DNA of 64,000 nucleotides from Rhodococcus pyridinivorans (GTDB lineage: Bacteria > Actinomycetota > Actinomycetes > Mycobacteriales > Mycobacteriaceae), in the NCBI RefSeq assembly GCF_900105195.1, contig NZ_FNRX01000002.1:682001-746000 (forward strand), written 5' to 3'. The notes beneath the pieces are model-generated. The model made no database searches. It saw nothing but the letters and a program-made list of their open reading frames with translations, and had not been told where the DNA came from. Below are positions 45,682-54,649 of this stretch, piece after piece; within the stretch, counting starts at the first letter, position 1; every line of letters starts with the position of its first letter. The translations under genes were made by a program, and so were the position numbers.

Positions 45682-46503
45682 TCACTGGTGGGTCTGGGTG
45701 CGGGCGAGATCGGTGGAGATCGCTCCGGCGGTGGCGAGCAACGCCGGGACGAGCTCGTCGTGCACGGTCTCCATCCGGTAGCGGGCCGCGTGGGTCGACA
45801 GGTTCACCGACGCCACAACGGTTCCCGGCGCATCGCGGATGGGCGCGGCGAGCGAGCGCAGGCCCTCCTCGAGTTCCTGGTCGACGATGCAGTATCCGTT
45901 GCGTCGTACCGTGGCGATCTCGGCGCGCAATTCCTCGGCGGTGGTGACGGTGTTGCCGGTGATGGGAGCGAATTCGGCGCGCGCGAGGTAGGCGTCGAGT
46001 TCGTCGTCGTTCAAACCGGCGAGCAGTACCCGTCCCATGGAGGTCGCGTAGGCGGGGAAACGGGTGCCGAGGGTGATGGTGACGGTCATGATGCGGCTGA
46101 CGGGAACTCGTGCGACGTAGACGACGTCGGTGCCGTCGAGCACCGACACCGAGGTCGATTCCTTGACTTTCTCGGCGAGCGCCTCGAGATGGGGTCGCGC
46201 GACCTCCGGCAGCGTCAGTGCCGACAGGTAGCTGTAGCCGAGTTCGAGCACCCGTGGGGTGAGCCAGAACTGGGATCCGTCGGTGCGGACGTAACCGAGT
46301 TCGATGAGAGTCAACAGGAATCGGCGCGCAGTAGCGCGGGTGAGTCCGGTCGCGCGGGCGACGTCGGAGAGCGACTGCCGCTGGGCGTGCGCACCGAAGG
46401 CCTTGATGACCGACAGGCCACGTGCCAGCGACTGTACGTAATCGGGCGACGCCCCGGGGTTCTCGCGAACGACCTCGGGGGCGGTGACGTCGGGAGTGCT
46501 CAC
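45682..46503 (-). CDS. pcaR: IclR-family regulator PcaR
   Basis: 273 aa. wHTH (LSDVARATGLTRATARRFLLTLIELGYV) and IclR effector domain (PAYATSMGRVLLAG, GYCIVDQELEEGLRSLAAPI). GTG start 46503 overlaps the pcaL stop by GTGA. Its place inside pcaBLRF is the Rhodococcus order. It should act on the three 15-bp boxes between pcaB and pcaI, with 3-oxoadipate or protocatechuate as the likely effector. Close in sequence to catR of this window. Confidence 0.9.
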   Translation of the reverse strand: MSTPDVTAPEVVRENPGASPDYVQSLARGLSVIKAFGAHAQRQSLSDVARATGLTRATARRFLLTLIELGYVRTDGSQFWLTPRVLELGYSYLSALTLPEVARPHLEALAEKVKESTSVSVLDGTDVVYVARVPVSRIMTVTITLGTRFPAYATSMGRVLLAGLNDDELDAYLARAEFAPITGNTVTTAEELRAEIATVRRNGYCIVDQELEEGLRSLAAPIRDAPGTVVASVNLSTHAARYRMETVHDELVPALLATAGAISTDLARTQTHQ

Positions 46504-47672
46504 GAGCCCGCACCTCCCTCGGTGTCGGCGAGTGCCTGCTTGCCGAGCGCGAATGCCCGGTTGCTGTTGGGGACACCCGCGTAGACTGCGGTGTGCAGAA
46601 AGACCTCGACGAGGTCGTCGGGATCGATCCCGGCGCGCAGGGCTGCACGGATGTGCATGTCGAGTTCGTGCTCGTTGCCGACCGCGGTGAGGATCGCGAG
46701 GGTCAACAGCCGGCGGGTGCGGTGGTCCAGACCCGGACGCGCCCAGATGTCTCCCCACGCGGTGCGGGTGATGAAATCCTGGAAGGGCCGGGTGAATTCG
46801 GTGGCCGACTCGATGGACCGGTCGACGTGTGCGTCACCGAGGACGGATCGGCGCACCCGCAGACCCTCCTCGAACGCCGCGGTGCGGTGTGCGGCGGACG
46901 GCGTGACGCGCGACGAGATGTGCTCGCGGATCAGCTTCGTGACCCGTCCTGCCTGCTCCACGTTGGCGAGGTGTGCGCCGGGGGAGAGGACGTGGAAGGT
47001 GGAGTCGGCGATTCCGTCGGCCAGTTGCTGCATCGTCGATGGCGGGGTGGCGGGGTCCTGCTCACCGGCGATCACCAGGGTGGGCGCGACGATCCGGGCG
47101 AGGTCGGGACGGCCGTCCCAGGTCGCCAGTGCCTCGCAACACGCGGCGTAGCCCTCGTCGGTGGTGCCCTTCACCATCTCGACGTGGCGGGCGACGAGCT
47201 CCGGATCGTGTTCGGCCAGTTCGGGAGTGAACCACCGCGAGACGATCGAATCGGCGATCGAGGCCAGGCCGTCGTTGCGGACCGATGCCGCCCGGTCGTA
47301 CCAGGGCTGGGCGGGCTGGAAGGCCGGCGAGGTGCACAGCAGCGTCAGCGTGCGCACGCGCTCGGGGTGATGCGCCGCGAGCCACTGCCCGACGGCACCG
47401 CCGAGCGACAGGCCGACGTAGTGCACGGCGCCGAGTTCGAGCGAGTCGAGCAGGGCGACGACGTCACCGGCGAGTTCCTCGATCGTGTAGGGACCGGACG
47501 GCGCCGGCGATGCGCCGTGCCCGCGATGGTCGGCCGCGACGACGTTCCAGTCGGTCGCCAGGGCGTGGATCTGCGGTCCCCACATCGACAGGTCCGAACC
47601 CAGCGAACCGAGGAACAGGACGGTCGGCTTCGTGGGGTCGCCGTACTGTTCGTAGTTGAGCGTGACGGTCAT
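46500..47672 (-). CDS. pcaL: PcaL: fused 3-oxoadipate enol-lactonase / 4-carboxymuconolactone decarboxylase
   Basis: 390 aa. Residues 1-255 are an alpha/beta hydrolase (nucleophile in GLSLGGAVGQ; oxyanion LGSLGSDLSMW; His in SPGAHLANVEQ). Residues about 265-385 are a carboxymuconolactone decarboxylase (AFEEGLRVRRSVLGDAHVD, RRLLTLAILTAVGNEHELDMHIRAAL, quoted in part). The fusion is typical for Rhodococcus and Streptomyces. The hydrolase half also serves the catechol branch, because no catD exists here. The start ATG 47672 overlaps the pcaB stop by ATGA. Confidence 0.95.
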   Translation of the reverse strand: MTVTLNYEQYGDPTKPTVLFLGSLGSDLSMWGPQIHALATDWNVVAADHRGHGASPAPSGPYTIEELAGDVVALLDSLELGAVHYVGLSLGGAVGQWLAAHHPERVRTLTLLCTSPAFQPAQPWYDRAASVRNDGLASIADSIVSRWFTPELAEHDPELVARHVEMVKGTTDEGYAACCEALATWDGRPDLARIVAPTLVIAGEQDPATPPSTMQQLADGIADSTFHVLSPGAHLANVEQAGRVTKLIREHISSRVTPSAAHRTAAFEEGLRVRRSVLGDAHVDRSIESATEFTRPFQDFITRTAWGDIWARPGLDHRTRRLLTLAILTAVGNEHELDMHIRAALRAGIDPDDLVEVFLHTAVYAGVPNSNRAFALGKQALADTEGGAGS

Positions 47673-49018
47673 CGGGCATCTCCTGTGGTTCGGTTCGTGC
47701 TGTCGTGACGGGCGAGAACGCGATCGACGATGTCTGCGGCATGGCCGAGATAGCGCGTGGGATCGAGAAGTTCGCGCACGTCCTGCGGGTCGAGGTGTGC
47801 GGTGATGGCGGGATCCTCGTCGAGCGACCTACCGGCGACCGCCGCATCGGTGACGATCGAGCGGGCGTCGTCGGTGTGTTCGGCGAGTGCGGCCGTGACC
47901 TTCTCGGCGAGGATCGCCCCTCCGGTGAGCGCGAGATTGCGGTCGAGCGCGTCGGTGTGGACGTGCAGACCGTTCAGGCTCGTCGAGAGTTGGTGCGCGG
48001 CACCGCCGGTGAGGCGCAGGATGTCGGCGAGGGTCTCCCATTCGGCGTGCCAGGCGCCGGCGGCCCGCTGGAACTCGTGGTCGGTCGACGACAGGATCGT
48101 CGAGACGAGACCGGGAACGCGCCGGGCAGCGGCGCGCGCGGTGATCGCCGCGACGGGATTGCGCTTGTGCGGCATGGCCGACGAACCGCCGGGCGCATCC
48201 TCGCTCACCTCACCGAACTCGGTGCTCGCCATGAGTACGACGTCGGTGGCGGGTTTCGCGACCGCGCCCGCGGCGACACCGAGTGTGCCCGCGAGGGTCG
48301 TGACGGGGGTGCGGGCGGTGTGCCACGGCGCGACGGGACGCGCGAGCCCGAGCAGGTCGGCGACCGCGTCGGCGAACGCGAAACCGTCGGGATGGACGGC
48401 GGCGAGCGTGCCGGCGGCTCCGCCGTACTGGGCGGGTAGGGCGGACAACACGCGGTCGAGTGCGCCGGCGGCGTCGTCGAGGGACAGGAGCCAGCCGGCG
48501 GCGAGCGCGCCGAAGGTGGTCGGCAGTGCCTGCTGGCCGAGCGTGCGCGCGACCATCGGTGTCTCGCGATGGGTGGCAGCGAGGCGGGCTGCGCCGTCGG
48601 CTGCGGAGCGCAGGTTCGCCAGGGCGATCCCTCCTGCGCGGCGGGCGAGCAGCATCAGCGCGGTGTCGAGCACGTCCTGGCTGGTCGCGCCGACGTGCAC
48701 GGCGCGCGCAGGGGCGTCGGCGCGCTCGCGTAGCAGGGAGACCAGGGGGATGACGGCGTTGCCCCCCGCCGCGGACCGTCGACCGAGGTCGGCGGGATCG
48801 AGTTCTTCGGCGAGCGAGGCCGCGGCTGTCGCGACGGCGTCGGCGTGGGTGTTCTTGACACGGCCGAGTGAGGCGGCCGCGCGGGTCAGCGCGACCTCCA
48901 CGTCGAGCAGGGCACCGATCCACGCGCGATCCGACAGGGCGACGCCGAGTTCGTCCGCGCCGAAGACGGGATCGAACAGCGGACCCCGATATCCGGGGTC
49001 GGGGGATGGGGGGGACAC
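47669..49018 (-). CDS. pcaB: 3-carboxy-cis,cis-muconate cycloisomerase PcaB
   Basis: 449 aa of the fumarase/aspartase superfamily. The signature GGSSAMPHKRNPV is present, with VGATSQDVLDTAL and TLGQQALPTTFG earlier. It converts carboxymuconate to 4-carboxymuconolactone. GTG start 49018; the GGAGG lies only three bases ahead, so a slightly different start is possible. In related strains pcaHG precede it; here it is the first gene of the operon, right beside the pca operator region. Confidence 0.92.
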   Translation of the reverse strand: MSPPSPDPGYRGPLFDPVFGADELGVALSDRAWIGALLDVEVALTRAAASLGRVKNTHADAVATAAASLAEELDPADLGRRSAAGGNAVIPLVSLLRERADAPARAVHVGATSQDVLDTALMLLARRAGGIALANLRSAADGAARLAATHRETPMVARTLGQQALPTTFGALAAGWLLSLDDAAGALDRVLSALPAQYGGAAGTLAAVHPDGFAFADAVADLLGLARPVAPWHTARTPVTTLAGTLGVAAGAVAKPATDVVLMASTEFGEVSEDAPGGSSAMPHKRNPVAAITARAAARRVPGLVSTILSSTDHEFQRAAGAWHAEWETLADILRLTGGAAHQLSTSLNGLHVHTDALDRNLALTGGAILAEKVTAALAEHTDDARSIVTDAAVAGRSLDEDPAITAHLDPQDVRELLDPTRYLGHAADIVDRVLARHDSTNRTTGDAR

Positions 49019-49036
49019 GGACCTCCGATCCGAAAC

Positions 49037-49131
49037 GTTCGCTATGTGGACGGATGGACGCTATGCGAACAGGCTAGTGCGGCCGTTCTGCGTGCGCAAC
49101 GATCCTACGCGGATTTGTTCGCATTGCGGAC
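49037..49131. promoter_or_regulatory. Three PcaR boxes between pcaB and pcaI
   Basis: GTTCGCTATGTGGAC (49037-49051, plus), GTTCGCATAGCGTCC (49056-49070, read on minus) and GTTCGCATTGCGGAC (49117-49131, plus) share GTTCGC-N3-GYG and are each imperfect palindromes. The first two face each other in the leader of pcaB; the third ends 13 bp before the TTCACA -35 candidate of pcaIJ. The same design appears at catR/catA (GTACGC-N3-GCGTAC), so both are probably IclR-type operators. Confidence 0.8.
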
Positions 49132-49136
49132 GGGAG

Positions 49137-49165
49137 TTCACATGACGTACACCTGAGGGTATCGT
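49137..49165 (+). promoter_or_regulatory. pcaIJ promoter, leaderless design
   Basis: TTCACA (49137-49142), 17-bp spacer, TATCGT (49160-49165). A start 7-8 bp later falls on the A of ATG 49173, so the pcaI message is likely leaderless. This also explains why the only GAGGG lies too far from that ATG. Confidence 0.6.
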
Positions 49166-49172
49166 GGCACAC

Positions 49173-49919
49173 ATGGACAAAGTCGTTGCCTCCGCCGCCG
49201 AGGCCGTAGCCGACATCCCCGACGGCGTCACGATCGCTGTCGGAGGGTTCGGTCTGGTCGGCATCCCCGAGATCCTCATCAACGCGTTGCTCGATCAAGG
49301 CGCCACCGACCTCGAGACCGTCAGCAACAACTGCGGTACCGACGGCTTCGGGCTCGGCCTGCTGCTCGAGAAGGGCCGCATCCGCCGCACCATCTCGTCG
49401 TACGTCGGCTCCAACAAGGAGTTCGCGCGCCAGTACCTCGCCGGTGAACTCGAAGTCGAACTCACTCCGCAGGGCACGCTCGCCGAGCGCCTGCGCGCCG
49501 GTGGTGCGGGCATCCCCGCCTTCTTCACCCCGGCAGGTGTCGGCACGGCCGTCGAGGAAGGCGGACTCCCGCTGCGCTACGACGGTCACGGCGGCATCGC
49601 CCTCGCGTCGCAGCCGAAAGAGACCCGGGAGTTCGACGGCGAAACCTACGTGCTCGAACGCGGCATCGTCGCCGATTACGCGCTCGTGCACGCCTGGAAG
49701 GGCGACCGCCACGGCAACCTCGTCTACCGAGCAAGCGCCCGCAACTTCAACCCGCCGGCCGCCGCCTCGGGTCGCATCACGATCGCGCAGGTCGAGCACC
49801 TCGTCGAACCCGGCGAACTCGACCCCAACGAAATCCACACGCCCGGCATCCACGTGCAGCGTGTCGTACACGTCGGCCCCGTCGAGGTCGGCATCGAGAA
49901 CCGGACGGTGCGCTCATGA
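49173..49919 (+). CDS. pcaI: 3-oxoadipate CoA-transferase subunit A PcaI
   Basis: 248 aa. Family I CoA-transferase alpha subunit: [40 protein letters not shown] (quoted in part) and [15 protein letters not shown]. It moves CoA from succinyl-CoA to 3-oxoadipate together with PcaJ. Start ATG 49173 fits a leaderless transcript; GTG 49164 has an SD-like GAGGG four bases ahead but overlaps the -10. Overlaps pcaJ by ATGA. Confidence 0.93.
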   Translation: MDKVVASAAEAVADIPDGVTIAVGGFGLVGIPEILINALLDQGATDLETVSNNCGTDGFGLGLLLEKGRIRRTISSYVGSNKEFARQYLAGELEVELTPQGTLAERLRAGGAGIPAFFTPAGVGTAVEEGGLPLRYDGHGGIALASQPKETREFDGETYVLERGIVADYALVHAWKGDRHGNLVYRASARNFNPPAAASGRITIAQVEHLVEPGELDPNEIHTPGIHVQRVVHVGPVEVGIENRTVRS

Positions 49920-50563
49920 CACAGGCAACGAAGAAGGGGCTGACCCGCGAGGAAATGGCGGCACGCGTCGCCAAGGAACTCGAGGACGGCCAGTACGTCA
50001 ACCTCGGAATCGGCATGCCCACCCTCGTGCCGAACTACCTCGAATCCGGCGTCGAGGTCATCCTGCACTCGGAGAACGGTGTGCTCGGCGTCGGCCCGTA
50101 CCCGACCGAGGACGAACTCGACCCCGAGCTCATCAACGCCGGCAAGGAGACGATCACCGCGATCCCCGGCGCGTCGTACTTCGACTCGGCGCAGTCGTTC
50201 GGCATGATCCGCGGCGGCCAGATCGACGTCGCCGTCCTCGGCGCGATGCAGGTCTCCGCCAAGGGCGACATCGCCAACTGGATGGTGCCCGGTGCGATGG
50301 TCAAGGGCATGGGCGGCGCGATGGACCTCGTCCACGGCGCCAAGCGCGTCATCGTGATGATGGATCACGTCACCAAGAAGGGCGACCCGAAGATCCTCGA
50401 GGAGTGCGTCCTGCCGCTCACCGGTCGTGGATGCGTGCAGCGCATCATCACCGACCTCGCGGTCATCGACGTCACCGACGAGGGACTGAAGCTCGTCGAG
50501 ACGGCACCCGGCGTGACCACCGAGGACGTCGTCGCTGCGACGGCGGCGAAGCTGATCGTCTGA
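49916..50563 (+). CDS. pcaJ: 3-oxoadipate CoA-transferase subunit B PcaJ
   Basis: 215 aa. Family I CoA-transferase beta subunit; the catalytic glutamate is in [14 protein letters not shown], with [14 protein letters not shown] before it and [20 protein letters not shown] after. Works with PcaI. Start ATG 49916 shares ATGA with the pcaI stop. Ends ahead of a strong stem-loop. Confidence 0.94.
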   Translation: MTQATKKGLTREEMAARVAKELEDGQYVNLGIGMPTLVPNYLESGVEVILHSENGVLGVGPYPTEDELDPELINAGKETITAIPGASYFDSAQSFGMIRGGQIDVAVLGAMQVSAKGDIANWMVPGAMVKGMGGAMDLVHGAKRVIVMMDHVTKKGDPKILEECVLPLTGRGCVQRIITDLAVIDVTDEGLKLVETAPGVTTEDVVAATAAKLIV

Positions 50564-50576
50564 TCGGACGACGACG

Positions 50577-50609
50577 GGGCCGGGCGCGAGAAGATCTCAC
50601 GCCCGGCCC
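50577..50609. terminator. Bidirectional terminator between pcaJ and the AI-2E-type permease gene
   Basis: GGGCCGGGCG (50577-50586) pairs with CGCCCGGCCC (50600-50609), and the inner GAGA/TCTC extends the stem after one mismatch, closing on AGA. It lies between two converging genes, 13 bp from pcaJ and 9 bp from the permease stop. Confidence 0.8.
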
Positions 50610-50618
50610 TCTCGTCTC

Positions 50619-51752
50619 TCAGTCGTAGTCGTCGTTGTCTGCCGTGAGCTCCGGGGCGTCGGGTTCCGGTTCCTCTCCACCCACCTCCGGGATCAGTTCG
50701 TAGCGGTGCCCGAACGACTCGGCCAGCGCCTGCAGGATCGCCACCACCGGCACGGACACCAGAGCCCCCACCGGGCCGAACAGGGTGGCGCCGACGATCA
50801 CCGAACCGAACGCCACCGCCGGGTGGATCGACACCGTGCGGGCCGTGATGCGCGGGTGCAGCACATAGTTCTCGATCTGCTGGTAGACCGTGCCGAAGGC
50901 GATCACCCACACGCCGTCGAGCGGTTGCTGCACCGCGGCGATGAGCGCGGGGAGCCCGATCGCGAGATAGGTGCCGAGGGTGGGGATGAACTGCGAGACC
51001 ACCCCGGTCCAGATCGCGAGGGGCAGCCAGTACGGAACCCCGATGATGAGGAAGAAGATTCCGGTGAAGATCGACGCCGCGGCGGCGAGGATCAACCGGG
51101 AGACGACATAGCCGCCGGCCTTCTCCACCGAGGTCTCCCACACGTTCGCGATCAGCTGCTGCTGCCGGGCCGGGAACCAGCTCGCGATCGTCCGGCGCAT
51201 CTTCGGCCCCTCGGCCGACATGTAGAAGACGAACAGCAGCATCGTCAGGATCTGGAACAGGGCACCGACCAGAGTGCTGAGGACGCCGAGGACACCGGGC
51301 GTGAACCGTTGCGCTAGATCGCGAACCGTATCGGGCGTGATCTTGAACAGTTCGTCCCCGGTCTTGAAGTTGGTGTCGAAGGTGCGGTTCGCCCAATCGG
51401 TGATGCGTGTGAGCGCATCCGGAAGTGTGGTGAGCAACTGGGCGATCTGGTCGAACAGGAGCGTGCCGAACACCGCGAAGAACCCGATGGTGAGTGCGAT
51501 CAGGGAGAACAGCACGAGGCCGGTGCCGGCACCGCGACGCATCCCGAACCGTTCGAGGCGGTCGACGATCGGTTCGATGGTGATGCTGAACAACCACGCC
51601 AGGAACAGCAGGCCGAGGAAACCCTTCAGATTGTGGAAGAGCCAGCCCGACATCTGATAGAAGGCGACGGCCAGCAGAACACCGACGATCGTGGGCCGGA
51701 GCCAGCGGGGAGTTCGTGGTCGATCGGCGACGGTTGCGCGCTTGGCCATCAC
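50619..51752 (-). CDS. AI-2E family permease (PerM-like)
   Basis: 377 aa with about seven or eight membrane helices: RPTIVGVLLAVAFYQMSGW, GLLFLAWLFSITIEP, ALTIGFFAVFGTLLF, then several in the second half, and conserved VVSQFIPTLGTYLAIGLPALIA. The acidic C-terminal tail ends EPEPDAPELTADNDDYD. Members were first linked to autoinducer-2 export but also act as Na+/H+ or unknown transporters. Substrate unknown. No operon partner. Confidence 0.85.
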   Translation of the reverse strand: MMAKRATVADRPRTPRWLRPTIVGVLLAVAFYQMSGWLFHNLKGFLGLLFLAWLFSITIEPIVDRLERFGMRRGAGTGLVLFSLIALTIGFFAVFGTLLFDQIAQLLTTLPDALTRITDWANRTFDTNFKTGDELFKITPDTVRDLAQRFTPGVLGVLSTLVGALFQILTMLLFVFYMSAEGPKMRRTIASWFPARQQQLIANVWETSVEKAGGYVVSRLILAAAASIFTGIFFLIIGVPYWLPLAIWTGVVSQFIPTLGTYLAIGLPALIAAVQQPLDGVWVIAFGTVYQQIENYVLHPRITARTVSIHPAVAFGSVIVGATLFGPVGALVSVPVVAILQALAESFGHRYELIPEVGGEEPEPDAPELTADNDDYD

Positions 51753-51844
51753 ACCCTCCCGCTCTGCAGAGACTCTGCCGCGAAATCTACTCGGTGAGCG
51801 CGGCCGGGGGAGCCGTACCGAGGCCGAGGAGCATTCACAAAAGA

Positions 51845-51876
51845 ACCGGCCCGGACTCGTGTGAGTCCGGGCCGGT
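51845..51876 (-). terminator. Terminator of initiator tRNA gene
   Basis: ACCGGCCCGGACTC (51845-51858), loop of four, GAGTCCGGGCCGGT (51863-51876): a perfect 14-bp stem 3 bp after the tRNA CCA end on the minus strand, followed on that strand by TCTTTTGTG. A regular intrinsic terminator. Confidence 0.88.
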
Positions 51877-51879
51877 CGG

Positions 51880-51956
51880 TGGTAGCGGGGACAGGATTCG
51901 AACCTGCGACCTCTGGGTTATGAGCCCAGCGAGCTACCGAGCTGCTCCACCCCGCG
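51880..51956 (-). tRNA. Initiator tRNA-fMet (CAT)
   Basis: 77 nt including an encoded CCA. The 5' end CGCGGGG pairs with CCCCGC, leaving the first base C opposite T, the unpaired end typical of initiator tRNA. The anticodon arm is CTGGG-CTCATAA-CCCAG with three G-C pairs next to the loop, the other initiator mark. TGGAGCAG and GGTTCGAATCC give the D and T arms. A TATGGT -10 candidate lies at 51968-51973 on the minus strand, and a perfect terminator follows. Confidence 0.95.
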
Positions 51957-52025
51957 TTGCATGTCCAACCATACACGACTTCCGAGGGTGCTCCGACCAC
52001 CCCTCGTCCGGGCCGCCGAATCGAG

Positions 52026-52073
52026 GGGGAGGTTGTGTGCGACTTCCGCGGTTCCGACGCACACAACCTCCCC
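52026..52073 (-). terminator. 16-bp stem-loop after the SDR gene
   Basis: GGGGAGGTTGTGTGCG (52026-52041) and CGCACACAACCTCCCC (52058-52073) form a perfect 16-bp stem with a 16-nt loop. It lies 32 bp beyond the SDR stop on the minus strand and upstream of the tRNA promoter, so it likely ends the SDR/SnoaL transcript. No T-run. Confidence 0.65.
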
Positions 52074-52104
52074 TGGCTTCGCCTCCCGACAGCCGCGGTC
52101 GTCG

Positions 52105-52935
52105 TCAGAACAACGGCCCGCCCCCGAAGATGTCCCGGTGTGAATCGGGTTGGTTGCCTTCGGCGTCCACGATGCCGTAGTCGAGTGCGGTTTCGGCGGT
52201 GATGAGGGTGCGACCGCTGCGCGCGTTCACCTCGGGGTCGGCCGCGAGCGCGACGATCACCCGTCCGATGAACTCCGGTGTCTCGGCGTTGGCCAGCGAG
52301 AAGCCCTCGAAGTTGTCGATGCCGCGGGCGAGCATGGCCTCGTTCTTCACCAGCCCCGGCCACAGCGACAGGGTGGTCACCCCGGTGCCGCGGAGTTCGA
52401 CGGCCATATCGGCGGCCATCTTGTCCAGGCCCGCCTTCGACATGCCGTACAGCACCGAATGCAGGTAGCCGCGGGTGCCGAACGACGAGATGTTGACGAT
52501 CATCCCGCTGTTGCGCGGCACCATCAGCTGCGCGGCTTCGACGGAGGCGACGTAGTGCGCGCGGAGACCCACGCCGATCAAGCTGTCCCAGTCGCTGATC
52601 GGGCGCTTCCAGAACGGTTCCGAGAATCCCGCGAATCCCGGCGGTGACGCCCACACGTTGTTGACGAGCAGGTCGAGCCGGGAATCCTGCTCGTCGGCGA
52701 TCCGGCGGAAGAGTTCGTGGATCTGCGCGTCGTCGCGGTGGTCGCACTGCACGGCGATGCCGTGCCCCCCGCATTCGGTGACCTCCGCCGCGGTGCGGTC
52801 GAGTGGTCCGTCGACACCGACCCGGCCGCGGGCGGTGACATAGACGGTCCAGCCGTCGGAGCCGAGCGCGCACGCGATGCCCTTGCCGACGCTGCGACTC
52901 GCGCCGGTGACCAGCGCGACCTTTGTTTCTGTCAT
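52105..52935 (-). CDS. Short-chain dehydrogenase/reductase
   Basis: 276 aa. NAD(P) motif VTGASRSVGKGIA (a variant of TGxxxGxG), NNVW, ISSFGTRG and catalytic YGMSK. Longer than classical SDRs in the middle, similar to human DHRS1-like members. The start ATG 52935 shares its A with the upstream gene stop (TGATG), so the two are coupled. Substrate unknown. The frame upstream to 53496 is antisense to the SnoaL-like gene and was excluded. Confidence 0.85.
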   Translation of the reverse strand: MTETKVALVTGASRSVGKGIACALGSDGWTVYVTARGRVGVDGPLDRTAAEVTECGGHGIAVQCDHRDDAQIHELFRRIADEQDSRLDLLVNNVWASPPGFAGFSEPFWKRPISDWDSLIGVGLRAHYVASVEAAQLMVPRNSGMIVNISSFGTRGYLHSVLYGMSKAGLDKMAADMAVELRGTGVTTLSLWPGLVKNEAMLARGIDNFEGFSLANAETPEFIGRVIVALAADPEVNARSGRTLITAETALDYGIVDAEGNQPDSHRDIFGGGPLF

Positions 52936-53417
52936 CACTGCACCACTTCCACGTCGTCGATGAGAGCCCGCTGGATCGACCACAGCACCTTCACGTGGCA
53001 GCGGGAGATCTTCCATTCGCCGTTCTCGACCACGTAGTCGTCGTCGTAGTCGAGCGCGGTGACCCGTTCGGTGCGCGCACGCAGATCCACCTGCCGAAAT
53101 CGCAGCGTCCAGGCGCCGGTCGCGGTGTCGGACCCGGTCAGGTGGATGCTCGGATGCATGCCGTGATGCATGTCGAGCACGACGTAGCGGTCGTCGACCC
53201 GTTCCAGAGCGATCCGGGAGTAGATGTCGACCAGGGCGTCGGCATCGTCGAAGCTGCCCAGCGCCGGTCCGTAGTAGATGTCGGCGCCGTGCGCGACGAA
53301 GCACCTGCGCATCGCCTCCGGGTCCTTGGCGTCGCACGCCCGGAAGTAGCGATGCTTGAGCATCCGGATCTCTTCGAGGGCTTCGAGTCGGGCCAACCGT
53401 TGTTCGACGGTGTCCAT
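52935..53417 (-). CDS. SnoaL/NTF2-like protein
   Basis: 160 aa; begins VEQRLARLEALEEIRMLKHRYFRACDAKD, the start of the SnoaL-like_4 family of NTF2-fold proteins (dehydratase/isomerase-like), followed by the strands WTLRFRQVDL and GEWKISRCHVKVLW. Such proteins often work next to SDRs in steroid or polyketide-like pathways. Coupled to the SDR by TGATG. Actual reaction unknown. Confidence 0.8.
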   Translation of the reverse strand: MDTVEQRLARLEALEEIRMLKHRYFRACDAKDPEAMRRCFVAHGADIYYGPALGSFDDADALVDIYSRIALERVDDRYVVLDMHHGMHPSIHLTGSDTATGAWTLRFRQVDLRARTERVTALDYDDDYVVENGEWKISRCHVKVLWSIQRALIDDVEVVQ

Positions 53418-53518
53418 CGGGTGCCTTCCGGTCGGGGACGAACGGTGTCCCGGACCCTAGCCCGCTACCGCGAGACCGGCGGAGCGATGTTCCCACTCAC
53501 CGGGTGGGCGCACGCGTC

Positions 53519-54139
53519 TCAGCCCTTCAGCTTCCATTCCGCGAGATCGACTGCGGTAGAGATCGCTTCGAGCAGCACGGCCATACGTTCGGCCGGACCC
53601 GGTGCGGCGAGAACCGCGTACCGGTCCGCTTCGCCCATCGGTACGTACCGGGCGAGCGCGAACAGTCGCGCCCCGGGATCCTCCGGTAGTTCGGTGGTGG
53701 CGGGAGGCAACGGAGCACGGCCACCCGTGAGGCGGTCGAGCACCCCGTACAACCGGCCCATCGGTCCGGTGATCGCGGCGAAATCCACCGGCCCCGAATC
53801 GGTGTCGGGCCAGGGCTCCACCTCGGCGATGGGGTAGGGATCGTCGGGCAACCATCGGGCGACGCGAATGCGTTCCTCTGCAATGCATTCGAGTTCGCGG
53901 CGACCTGCACCGACGTCGGTGTCGACCATGATCCGCGCGACGGTGCCGACGTCGTGTCGCTGCTCGCCTCCGCCCACCTCGTGTCCCCGGGCGATGAGGA
54001 CGACTCCGAAGCGGGGGCCGTCCGGCGATGCCGTGCAGTCCTGGACGAGTTGCTGGTACCTCGGCTCGAAGATGCGCAACGGCAGGTCGGACCCGGGAAG
54101 CAGCGCGGTGCCGAGCGGGAACATGGGCAGTGTCGGCAT
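53519..54139 (-). CDS. LON substrate-binding domain protein
   Basis: 206 aa: PTLPMFPLGTALLPGSDLPLRIFEPRYQQLV is the classic N-terminal LON domain (first part quoted), with FGVVLIARGHEVGGG and GTVARI after it. No AAA or protease domain. Stand-alone LON proteins occur widely in actinobacteria without known function. Start ATG 54139 overlaps the DUF309 stop (TGATG). Confidence 0.85.
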   Translation of the reverse strand: MPTLPMFPLGTALLPGSDLPLRIFEPRYQQLVQDCTASPDGPRFGVVLIARGHEVGGGEQRHDVGTVARIMVDTDVGAGRRELECIAEERIRVARWLPDDPYPIAEVEPWPDTDSGPVDFAAITGPMGRLYGVLDRLTGGRAPLPPATTELPEDPGARLFALARYVPMGEADRYAVLAAPGPAERMAVLLEAISTAVDLAEWKLKG

Positions 54140-54612
54140 CAGGGCATCCTCAGGCGCGGGGTCGGGGGAGCGGGGATCGGTTCGTCGCGAGCGATCTCGG
54201 TGAGCAGATGATCGGCCCAACTCGCCAGGCCGTCGATGTCGAGCCGGTACGGCGGTTCGTCCTCGTAGTGCCGCACCCGCGCCTGTCCCTGCTTCAACAG
54301 TGACTCCGCGCCGGTGGGGTTTCCCCGGAGCAGGTGGGTCAGCCCCACGGCGAGCTGGGCGAGGCCCTGCCACAGGGGACGTTCCTCGGGTGGTGCCTTC
54401 TTCCACATTGCCTCGAAGACCTCGTGGGCATGGAACGGAAAACCGTGGTCGAGGAGACGCTGACCTTCGGCGATGGTCTCCTCGACATCCAGATCGAGGT
54501 CTTCGGGAACACGTTCGACGCCTTCTTCGCCCGGCGGCAACGGACGCCCCAGGGCGTCGCGCGGACGCGCGTTCTGCGGCCTGCCGTCGGGTGTGCGGTC
54601 CCGGTCCGTCAT
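54139..54612 (-). CDS. DUF309 family protein
   Basis: 157 aa with HGFPFHAHEVFEAMWKKAP and LWQGLAQLAVGLTHLLRGN, the helical DUF309 core, which keeps two histidines and a Glu close together (HAHEVFE), suggesting metal binding. Coupled to the LON-domain gene. No function is known. Confidence 0.82.
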   Translation of the reverse strand: MTDRDRTPDGRPQNARPRDALGRPLPPGEEGVERVPEDLDLDVEETIAEGQRLLDHGFPFHAHEVFEAMWKKAPPEERPLWQGLAQLAVGLTHLLRGNPTGAESLLKQGQARVRHYEDEPPYRLDIDGLASWADHLLTEIARDEPIPAPPTPRLRMP

Positions 54613-54649
54613 GTCGCCAGCCTAGACGAACGGCCGCTTCGGGAAGGGA

